Positions 31,137 to 36,658 of a stretch of DNA of 36,658 bases are shown one piece after another; the stretch's first letter is position 1; the number at the start of each line of letters is the position of its first letter. Source of the stretch: an uncultured Collinsella sp. (lineage in GTDB: Bacteria; Actinomycetota; Coriobacteriia; Coriobacteriales; Coriobacteriaceae); contig UQKU01000024.1 of assembly GCA_900541675.1 (NCBI GenBank), forward strand, positions 1 through 36,658, given 5' to 3'. The position numbers were made by a program, and so were the translations under genes. The notes under the pieces are model-generated. The model did not search any database and was not told where the DNA came from. It saw only the letters and a list, made by a program, of their open reading frames with translations.

Positions 31137-31826
31137 CTATAGCTTTACAGACGAAATAGCCCGCGAGTCGCACTCCAGAGCAATCGGCTGCCAGACGAGG
31201 TCTTCAATGGTGCAGTTTAGGGTGTCTGCAAGCGCCAATGCCGAGGAGACCGAGGCGCGGCGTAGGCCGAGTTGGTTATGCTCGTAGAGTTGTATGGCGC
31301 GAAGCTTAACCCCCGATTGGGCGGCGAGCTGTTTTTGCGTAAGTCCGGCCGCCTTTCGTACCGCCTTGAGGCCCTTTTTGTCTGCCTGGGCGTTGTTCCA
31401 TTTATCAATGACAATCTGGGCGAATTTGTCTTCGGAGGCCTCGTGAAGCGGATGGTACGAGCCGATTATCCAATCGAACGGAGCGACTTCGAGTAGCTCA
31501 TTAAAGCCCAAGCTGCTCATCCATTGCGCATAGGCCAAAACCCAGCCCGCCCAATACTGAGGCGAACGGTCGAACGGATAGGTCTCCCTGCATTCGACGG
31601 GGGTCAGTCCCGCATGGGCGATAATATCGCGCGCGAGCTCGTCGCCCGCCATGCCGCAGACGACGCGAGGCGTACCGCGCTCAAACTGTTTCATCTCAAG
31701 AGCGTTCGACAGGATCGCCGTCAACTCGGCTGGAGTCAGCCCTTGATCACAGAGGGCAAAATCGACCGCCTCGCCCAGCGTTCTCATGGCATCCTCGAGA
31801 TACATCTCACTGTAGGCGTGGGTCAT
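31137..31826 (-). CDS. XRE-family helix-turn-helix regulator
   Basis: 229 residues. The last third holds a Cro/CI-type HTH: GLKAVRKAAGLTQKQLAAQS, then GVKLRAIQLYEHNQLGLRRA and ALALADTLNCTIEDL. The first 140 residues (MTHAYSEMYLEDAMRTLGEA and onward, with QYWAGWVLAYAQWMSSLGF) form an extra helical domain seen in XRE proteins that accompany toxin genes. The upstream frame ending inside its first codons (31807) looks like the C-terminus of such a toxin. It is followed 11 bp on by the small Doc partner, so it may regulate the whole Doc–DUF3825 cluster. Confidence 0.8.
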   Translation of the reverse strand: MTHAYSEMYLEDAMRTLGEAVDFALCDQGLTPAELTAILSNALEMKQFERGTPRVVCGMAGDELARDIIAHAGLTPVECRETYPFDRSPQYWAGWVLAYAQWMSSLGFNELLEVAPFDWIIGSYHPLHEASEDKFAQIVIDKWNNAQADKKGLKAVRKAAGLTQKQLAAQSGVKLRAIQLYEHNQLGLRRASVSSALALADTLNCTIEDLVWQPIALECDSRAISSVKL

Positions 31827-31930
31827 CGCCCGTCATCCCCTCTCGAATGATATCGACGATACGGATTCCCTCAAATGGATTTTCGGCAAGTGGCTGCCGA
31901 TATTCAATACTGGCTTCTAAGACTCTCCGA
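31807..31930 (-). pseudogene. 3' fragment of a gene upstream of the XRE regulator
   Basis: The frame reads RRVLEASIEYRQPLAENPFE, then GIRIVDIIREGMTGDDPRLQ and TGA at 31807, overlapping the XRE start by 20 bp. The tidy overlap and the protein-like sequence indicate the end of a real gene, probably the toxin or effector paired with the XRE protein. The frame is lost just where hairpin element C begins (31934), so the body of the gene has been removed. The family is not recognised with confidence. Confidence 0.5.
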
Positions 31931-31933
31931 GTT

Positions 31934-32056
31934 CGGAAGTGCGGGGAAAGACCGAGTTCCGCCAACCAGACCCCGGTTATACCCTTTCGTGACCTGCGGT
32001 TTTGACGGCAAAATATGGTTTGTGCTCGGCTGGTTCCGATTTACTCCGCACTTCCG
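31934..32056. repeat. Hairpin element C
   Basis: The terminal arms CGGAAGTGCGG (31934–31944) and CCGCACTTCCG (32046–32056) are perfectly complementary. Inside, AACCAG/CTGGTT and ACCGAG/CTCGGC-type pairs are possible. Near the centre, 31992–32003 is ACCTGCGGTTTT, the same core as in elements A and B (B orientation), here without the second half of the small central hairpin. Arm sequences are unrelated to those of A and B. It lies between a headless gene fragment and the ATPase/TOPRIM-like pair. Confidence 0.65.
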
Positions 32057-32171
32057 GATATGGGTGTTATGGCTGTGGTGTGCACGGCAAGAAAAGCATC
32101 GAGAAAAGAGCAATCAAGCGGCAGCCGGTAGTCTTGGGAAGCGTTATGGGTATTGCGGTGGCTGCAAGCCT

Positions 32172-32702
32172 TTACCGGATGAGATCTGCCAGGCACAACT
32201 CGCCCTTGGGGATTTTCGAAAGACGCCTGTATTCCCTGGCGGCGGCCGTAAGTGAATCGGCATCCCAATAATCTCTTAGGAAGCCTTCTCTCTTCACCTC
32301 GCGCATGCCGAGCTTCTGTTTGCAGAAGTCGCTCGGTTTCATACTTCCGCCGTGCCAGCGTCTCCACGCGCCCTCTCGAATAATGGCCAGCACCTCTATC
32401 TCGGGATGGGTCACGTAGCTAACCACCGGGAAGCGGCCGGCGTACAGGTTGCCGAGTTTGAAGCGTTCTTTCCTCGAGTCCAGCACCCTGACGATGCAGA
32501 CTGGCCAGTCATAGTCTAAGTTGAGGTAGTTATCTTGGATATCGGAGGCTTTGCGCAGGCGGGTGACGTCCACGACGTCGCCCTCTGGAAAGACGAGCGC
32601 GTCCGCCTCAAGGAGAATGTCCACGGCCACCTGTTCCGCCGTTCCCTCGCAGGAGATGATCGGATGATATCCCGCAAAGCGAAAACCGTTATCACTGCTC
32701 AC
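32172..32702 (-). CDS. TOPRIM-like (RloB/AriB-like) protein of a two-gene defence module
   Basis: 176 residues. Near the start ISCEGTAEQVAVDIL (E19, E23) looks like the first acidic motif of a TOPRIM fold, and VRVLDSRKERFKL (D75) and THPEIEVLAII follow as in small TOPRIM-like proteins coupled to AAA ATPases. The C-terminus (MKPSDFCKQKLGMREVKREG, LSKIPKGELCLADLIR) is basic. The start is a GTG overlapping the last codons of the ATPase gene (11 bp), so they are made together. By analogy with ATPase plus TOPRIM systems (OLD/PARIS/AbiL-like), it is probably the effector nuclease. The exact family was not verified. Confidence 0.65.
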   Translation of the reverse strand: MSSDNGFRFAGYHPIISCEGTAEQVAVDILLEADALVFPEGDVVDVTRLRKASDIQDNYLNLDYDWPVCIVRVLDSRKERFKLGNLYAGRFPVVSYVTHPEIEVLAIIREGAWRRWHGGSMKPSDFCKQKLGMREVKREGFLRDYWDADSLTAAAREYRRLSKIPKGELCLADLIR

Positions 32703-33867
32703 CGGACACCTCCCCTGCGACGAGTTCCTTAAGCGCGCGTACGTCGGCGTAGCGCGGAGCAGTTCCCTTCACAAAGTTCGAGGCAAATACCTCCGACTTC
32801 TTGTTCTCAATGCGCTTCACACGGTCGGAGTACTTCACCACGCGCGCACCGCAGTCGCGTCGGGCGAGAAAAAACACGTTGTCCTTGCGGTGCACGTGAT
32901 CGAGGAGCTGCGGGTAGTGAGTCGTGAAAACCAGCGTCGCGCCGTTGGGGTTGGTCCCGCGGGCGGCAAACAGATCAAGCACGACGTTAACCAGTTGGCG
33001 GTTAAGGTGGTTCTCCACCTCGTCGACTAAAAGGTAGCCGCCGGAGCGCAGGACCCTCATCGCGCGCTGCACCAGCCCTAGGCCGCGCACGGTGCCGGAG
33101 GAGAGCACCTCGGTGAGCCCCCGCTCGGAGATCGTGATGGGCTCGCGACCTGTAAACGTCAGTACGAAGGCGCGACCGGAGTCCCGGACCTCAAGGTGCT
33201 CGATGCCAGAGTCGAAAACACGAAGCACGTCGTCGAGACCGTTGAATTGCTCGGTGAGGCGGAAGCCACCGTCGCGCAATGCTATCGCTCGGATGCGATG
33301 GCCGAAGTCCTTGGCGAGCACAGCGGCTGCGACGGAAACGTCAGGCGGCGTAAGCGCCGCCCAAGAGTCCGGCATCTGAGCACGGTCGCACAGCGGGGAC
33401 GCGAATTTCTCGATTTCGGCCCAGGATGCCAGGGTCGAGCGCTTGAGGGCCTTGGCAGGCAGCGAAGAAATCACCTCATCGGAGAACGTCAGCTCGGGAC
33501 CGTCGTCGCCTCCTTCGACAGTCTGCAGCACCGACTCGAGCAAGTAAAGACGGTCTGCGTGCCATATGACGCACTTGAGCTTGGACGGGCCGTCGAACGC
33601 GGCGGGGAACGTTGATGGGAGCCCGCCGCCGCGCGCCGGAGAGCCGTCAACAATGCGGCAGGCGAGCTCCAGCAGGTTCAGTGCTGTTGTCTTGCCCGTA
33701 GCGTTAATGCCCGCCAGCGCAACGACGCTATTCACGTAGAGATGGTCCGCCAGTTCGAAAGCCGACTCATCGGAGGCCGTCACGCGGTCGGAGGCGAACA
33801 GGTCGATTTCGAATAACCCGTCTTCGAACATCGAGAGATGGTCGAAGCAAACCTTTAACAACTTCAT
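32692..33867 (-). CDS. AAA family ATPase (SMC/OLD-like) of a defence module
   Basis: 391 residues. The P-loop is LAGINATGKTTALN (about 51–64), the signature-like segment is EVLSSGTVRGLGLV, Walker B is GGYLLVDEVENHLN (about 280) and the H-loop is LVFTTHYPQLLDH. The DEVENH form and the lack of membrane segments place it with the SMC/OLD/AbiL-type ATPases that sense infection, not with transporters. Between the motifs lies a helical insertion. The downstream TOPRIM-like gene overlaps it. A TATACT -10 element lies about 55 bp upstream of the ATG. The system type must be settled by profile search. Confidence 0.8.
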   Translation of the reverse strand: MKLLKVCFDHLSMFEDGLFEIDLFASDRVTASDESAFELADHLYVNSVVALAGINATGKTTALNLLELACRIVDGSPARGGGLPSTFPAAFDGPSKLKCVIWHADRLYLLESVLQTVEGGDDGPELTFSDEVISSLPAKALKRSTLASWAEIEKFASPLCDRAQMPDSWAALTPPDVSVAAAVLAKDFGHRIRAIALRDGGFRLTEQFNGLDDVLRVFDSGIEHLEVRDSGRAFVLTFTGREPITISERGLTEVLSSGTVRGLGLVQRAMRVLRSGGYLLVDEVENHLNRQLVNVVLDLFAARGTNPNGATLVFTTHYPQLLDHVHRKDNVFFLARRDCGARVVKYSDRVKRIENKKSEVFASNFVKGTAPRYADVRALKELVAGEVSGEQ

Positions 33868-34025
33868 CTCAAGCCTTTCGAATACTTGAAACAGAATTTA
33901 TGGCTCAAGTATAACACATGAAGGATATCGCGAATTAAGCCTGCCACTAGGCAGAAAAGGCTTATCCGCATTGCCGACCTCGTCGATATGCAGGTTCAAA
34001 TGCTTAGACATTTGATCAAATCGTA
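33868..34025. other. Intergenic stretch upstream of the ATPase gene
   Basis: AT-rich. It contains a -10-like TATACT (minus strand, near 33917) but no good -35, and no gene. Confidence 0.4.
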
Positions 34026-34052
34026 CAAAAATGGCGAGGTACGTACCTCGCC
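34026..34052 (-). terminator. Terminator behind the RelB-like/MNT genes
   Basis: GGCGAGGTACGTACCTCGCC (34033–34052) is a perfect 20-bp palindrome. On the minus strand it is followed by ATTTTTG, as in a rho-independent terminator. It closes the transcription unit that begins at 34880. Confidence 0.75.
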
Positions 34053-34098
34053 GATCTGGCACCTCCAAGACGACAGTCTCTTCGGTGGTTAAATTCTC

Positions 34099-34287
34099 TC
34101 ACGCTTCAGGAGCTTTTAGAGCTGCATCGATTAGATCGGCGCCGTTGTCGAAGCGACCGGACTCCCCCGTCACTAAGAACGCATCACCTTCGCGAATGGC
34201 CTGGAGGGTCACCGGGCTGGGTTCTCTGGAAGGGAAAGGCCGCGGGCTGGCATTCGCAAGCTCCTCGTCCTGCTTGCAGTGCTTCAT
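34099..34287 (-). CDS. Small RelB-antitoxin-like protein overlapping the MNT gene
   Basis: 62 residues. The second half (PFPSREPSPVTLQAIREGDA, FLVTGESGRFDNGADLIDAA) resembles the toxin-binding tail of RelB/DinJ-type antitoxins ('P...T..AI.EG'). The DNA-binding RHH half is missing. AGGTG stands 7 bases before ATG 34287. The frame overlaps the end of the nucleotidyltransferase frame by about 100 bp, longer than normal overlaps. Either the nucleotidyltransferase once ended earlier, or this is a fragment of an antitoxin joined on by a deletion. Confidence 0.5.
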   Translation of the reverse strand: MKHCKQDEELANASPRPFPSREPSPVTLQAIREGDAFLVTGESGRFDNGADLIDAALKAPEA

Positions 34288-34573
34288 AGACACGCACCTC
34301 ATCCTGCTCGATGCTTTTGCGGAAGGCAGGGCACATGTGCTCTGGTGGGTTGGTGACGATATCAACCTTTCGCCCAAGTTCTATCTCGAGCTCATAGGAG
34401 AGTTCGTAAAGCATGCCGAACGTCATGGTGTTGCCGCAGACGAGGCGCAAGTCAATATCGCTATCAGGCGTCTGCTCGCCTCGGGCAAAGGAGCCAAATA
34501 AATACGCTTCGCTGACGTCGTATTGAGCGAGCACGCGGGTGGCGGCAGTGGATATGTCGGTAGTCGAAATCAT
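34184..34573 (-). CDS. MNT-type nucleotidyltransferase (minimal antitoxin-like)
   Basis: 129 residues. The nucleotidyltransferase motif LFGSFARGEQTPDSDIDLRL gives G27-S28 and the catalytic D39 and D41; the third acidic residue is in KVDIV (D71). Such MNT proteins usually pair with HEPN toxins and act as antitoxins by modifying them (for example AMPylation). No HEPN gene is present here. The family normally ends near residue 97 (IEQDEVRVYEA). The remaining 30 residues (LQAGRGACECQPAAFPFQRT and on) look like out-of-frame reading of the RelB-like gene, so the natural stop may have been lost. It lies 28 bp behind the 34602–34880 gene. Confidence 0.75.
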   Translation of the reverse strand: MISTTDISTAATRVLAQYDVSEAYLFGSFARGEQTPDSDIDLRLVCGNTMTFGMLYELSYELEIELGRKVDIVTNPPEHMCPAFRKSIEQDEVRVYEALQAGRGACECQPAAFPFQRTQPGDPPGHSRR

Positions 34574-34601
34574 GGGTTATTTACCGTTCAACAGTAGAAC
34601 G

Positions 34602-34880
34602 TCAGAGGGCCAGCGCCGAAATCGCCGGTCCGGCTTTTTGGCGTTCGGCGAGCTCGAAGATAAACGGGGCGTTTGATCTAACAAATTCTGTCAAGAAATT
34701 GAGGTCATCAGCAGTAAATCCTTCGACATTGAACCATTTGACCGCAGGCAAGAAGCATTCCGCATGGTCAAAGCCAAAGTCAACCGGGCGCTCGACGGCT
34801 ACGCGAACGGTTCCGTCTTCTCTTGTCTCTGAGTAGGCAAACTGGGTGCCATCATCAAGCTGTACATAGCTCCAAAACAT
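34602..34880 (-). CDS. M-x-WSYVQ family small protein, larger member
   Basis: 92 residues: MFWSYVQLDDGTQFAYSETR, EDGTVRVAVERPVDFGFDHA, then PAVKWFNVEGFTADDLNFLT and a helix FVRSNAPFIFELAER. ATG 34880 has a near-perfect AAGGAGGT 4–5 bases upstream. The first 25 residues are homologous to the small Doc partner at 30940–31125, and this one is the fuller version. It precedes a MNT nucleotidyltransferase and a RelB-like ORF. The fold looks like a compact alpha/beta domain. The function is unknown, but both copies sit first in a toxin–antitoxin-like unit. Confidence 0.7.
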   Translation of the reverse strand: MFWSYVQLDDGTQFAYSETREDGTVRVAVERPVDFGFDHAECFLPAVKWFNVEGFTADDLNFLTEFVRSNAPFIFELAERQKAGPAISALAL

Positions 34881-35045
34881 GGCTACCTCCTTAGTGTTTG
34901 CATTTGAGTATAAAGAACGAAGTGGATTTAACACGAGGTGAATTGAATTAATCCAATAAGACCCGAACCCTGCCGGCTGGCTGCACAAGCGATAGTCCTT
35001 GTTGCGGAAATGCATATGGCTGCACGTTAGACATTGCATGCATGA

Positions 35046-35077
35046 AAATAGCAACGCTCTCTTGACGAAAGCGTTGC
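35046..35077 (-). terminator. Terminator of the LPxTG protein gene
   Basis: On the minus strand GCAACGCT, an 11-base loop, AGCGTTGC, then TATTTTC, about 50 bp behind the stop codon. Confidence 0.7.
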
Positions 35078-35129
35078 CCTTAAAGCTCCTGCAGAGCTCT
35101 TGTATCGCAGTCAAGTGCGTCGTACCGCA

Positions 35130-36224
35130 TCAGCAGCGATATGCGGCGCTCAGAAGCATTGTCCCCAGCAGGAATAGCGTTAAGGAGGCAGCTATCCAGT
35201 AGCCGTCGCCGGTCTTGGGAAGCGCCGGCGTTGTTGCCATAGTGGATTTGGGCTTGGTCGTCTTGCTGACCGTGGTCTTGGTGACCGTTGTCTTGGGCGA
35301 CGTAGCTGTTGGTTTCACCGTAGGATCCGTCGCCGGTCCCGCACCGGGTTGCCCCGAAGCGGGATCGGCGCCACCAGTAGTCTTGCCCGTGCCATCGCCT
35401 GGCACCTCGCCGCCGGGTGTACCGGTCTCCCCCGCCGGGGCGGTGGCGCCCTCGGGTTCAATGACCACGTGCGGTGCCACGGCCCCGTCAGCATCCACCA
35501 CGCCGGCAGCACCAAAGACTCCACCTGCGGGCGTCACAAAGTGCGCGGCCACGAGTGACCCGCGATCGCAGGCAACGCCGGCATCCGTACCGGTCGCATC
35601 CAGCCAAGACGCATCCACGACTAGCGTCTCGCTCGCAGCATCAGCCCCAAATCCCTCGTCGAGCAAGCACACGCCATAAAAGTGCAAGCCAGTATCGGAA
35701 CCCGCGCCCGCGGCAACAACGCGCCCTCCGCCATGTACGGTCAAGCTGCCTGCGGCGATGCCGGCCACGGTCTGTCCAACAACGCCGGCCCCATCGGCCC
35801 TGGCATCGACCGTGCAGCCGTCCACCACCAGCGCCTGAGCCACATGGATCCCGCATTGCGAACCCGTCGCCGTGAGCGAGCCCAAGCCGCGAAGCGTAAG
35901 GTTTCCCCACACCTCCATGCCGCTCATGGAAATGTCCGCATCGGGCGCATGCGTCTCGAACACGGAGTTTTGTCCCACAAGCGTCACTACCAGGTCGCCG
36001 TCGGCGCCGATGGCCTCGCCCGCATAGTCGTTAAGCTCCAGATGGTCGGCATCGGTCCAGGCCCAGCCGGGGCCCGAAACGCCCGGCTCGTAGTACGTAG
36101 CGCCCGCAATGAACAGGCTGTCCGCGCCCGCGGCATAAGAAGGCCCGCCCAGCAAAACGCATAGGCAGGCCATGGCAGTAAACAGGATGTAGCGTCGGCT
36201 AGTGTGGAACGCGGCAGCAAACAT
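35130..36224 (-). CDS. LPxTG-anchored surface protein with carbohydrate-repeat-like body
   Basis: 364 residues from ATG 36224 (GGAGCGG upstream). A TTG at 36251 would add nine residues and has no ribosome site. A signal peptide (RRYILFTAMACLCVLLG, cleavage near SYAAGA) leads to about 230 residues of short repeated beta-strand phrases (LTLRGLGSLTATG, ALVVDGCTVDARADGAGVVG, AGSLTVHGGGRVVAAGAG). These look like a right-handed beta-helix or a carbohydrate-type repeat. A Pro/Thr/Gly/Lys-rich wall-spanning region follows (KTTVTKTTVSKTTKPKST), then LPKTGD, a membrane segment and YRC. Sortase should link it to peptidoglycan. Its ligand is unknown. Confidence 0.88.
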   Translation of the reverse strand: MFAAAFHTSRRYILFTAMACLCVLLGGPSYAAGADSLFIAGATYYEPGVSGPGWAWTDADHLELNDYAGEAIGADGDLVVTLVGQNSVFETHAPDADISMSGMEVWGNLTLRGLGSLTATGSQCGIHVAQALVVDGCTVDARADGAGVVGQTVAGIAAGSLTVHGGGRVVAAGAGSDTGLHFYGVCLLDEGFGADAASETLVVDASWLDATGTDAGVACDRGSLVAAHFVTPAGGVFGAAGVVDADGAVAPHVVIEPEGATAPAGETGTPGGEVPGDGTGKTTGGADPASGQPGAGPATDPTVKPTATSPKTTVTKTTVSKTTKPKSTMATTPALPKTGDGYWIAASLTLFLLGTMLLSAAYRC

Positions 36225-36658
36225 AACCGCTCCGATCTTCGCTAGAGCCAATGGAAACTTCGCCAGAAAACAACCTGGTAACAGCAGTTATTAGTGTAGC
36301 GAGATCAAGGCACGGGCAAGCTAAAAGCCTGTAATCAATTCACAAAAATAGGTGTAAATCGTTTTGCCAGTCGGTGAAAGGAGGGAGCGTCTGACGCTTA
36401 TTAGCGCAAGCAATAATTCTAAGTCCATATCAAGGCTGTTTATCGAATCTAATATTACGAGAAAAACAGTGCTGGTCTGGGTACTTCGGGACAGAACATG
36501 CGTACTTGAAACTAAATAGACTTACTCCGAGAGCCAACTGGGCACGTTTTATGAGCCGGCTTCATCTTCGCCGCGCAAAACGATTGGCTCTGTTAGACCA
36601 AATTTGACACGATCGGCTGTTCGTCGAACCGGAAAATAATCGGGCTATCCCCGCCCAT
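36225..36658. other. Right-edge stretch without a supported gene
   Basis: It holds the leader of the LPxTG gene (a TACACT -10-like box near 36285 on the minus strand, with a poor -35). There is also an inverted repeat AGAGCCAA (36530–36537) with TTGGCTCT (36584–36591). At the very edge a minus-strand frame enters from outside and stops after 21 codons (36593–36658), possibly the end of a gene to the right. Confidence 0.4.

Noticed and set aside
36593..36658. Minus-strand frame at the right edge reading MGGDSPIIFRFDEQPIVSNL and a stop
   Set aside because: Too short to judge; it could be the end of a gene outside the window. Mentioned only in the edge entry.

Overview
The window looks like chromosomal DNA of a high-GC Gram-positive gut actinobacterium of the class Coriobacteriia, most probably Collinsella or a close relative. 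This is an inference from the strong G/C third-position bias, the gene order DUF512–der–plsY–gpsA–rpe, the LPxTG surface protein and the small-protein families. It was not confirmed by a database search.

Layout. (1) 1–1647: the end of a response-regulator gene and a complete sensor kinase, on the + strand. (2) 1660–9060: an accessory region of mixed base composition, rich in decay. It holds a truncated RHH antitoxin with an intact-looking operator, a DUF1648 membrane protein, a fused ABC permease–ATPase broken at a G6 run, several small or broken membrane and secreted-protein genes, a DnaQ-like remnant, and a notable chimera: a Flp-type pilin N-terminus joined to a DUF6273/C-type-lectin-like domain and preceded by a G9 tract. 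(3) 9096–26333: tRNA-Pro, then a dense minus-strand block of about 17 kb of housekeeping genes, read from 26333 downwards: ABC-F, a small membrane protein, an M50 protease, scpA, scpB, an rluB-like gene, cmk, plsC, ispH, a DUF512 radical-SAM gene, der, plsY, gpsA, rpe, a cysteine desulfurase, a NIF3 gene, a zinc-ribbon coiled-coil gene and coaBC. Many neighbours overlap or lie within a few bases, so long polycistronic transcription is likely. (4) 26309–27770: a 240-bp near-identical direct repeat carrying tRNA-Ala(GGC) and the first codons of the ABC-F gene, with tRNA-Met between the copies, and one long hairpin element after each copy. (5) 27831–34880: a defence and toxin-antitoxin island on the minus strand. 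It contains a predicted restriction-endonuclease-like protein, tRNA-Val(CAC), a DUF3825 protein, a Doc toxin with an unusual partner, an XRE regulator, a headless toxin-gene fragment next to a third hairpin element, an AAA ATPase/TOPRIM-like pair, a RelB-like small protein, a MNT nucleotidyltransferase, and a second member of the unusual Doc-partner family. (6) 35130–36224: an LPxTG-anchored surface protein.

Working together: the housekeeping block joins phospholipid synthesis (gpsA, plsY, plsC), chromosome condensation (scpA, scpB), ribosome work (der, rluB-like, ABC-F) and cofactor or isoprenoid supply (coaBC, cysteine desulfurase, ispH). The flanking regions look like turnover zones where defence, surface-display and secretion genes are gained and lost.

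The best candidates for something new are the pilin–DUF6273 chimera with its probable phase-variation tract, a three-copy family of about 120–165 bp hairpin elements whose terminal arms differ between copies but stay self-complementary, and a small-protein family (start M-x-W-S-Y-V-Q-x-D-D-G) that partners Doc in one place and a MNT/RelB-like pair in another.
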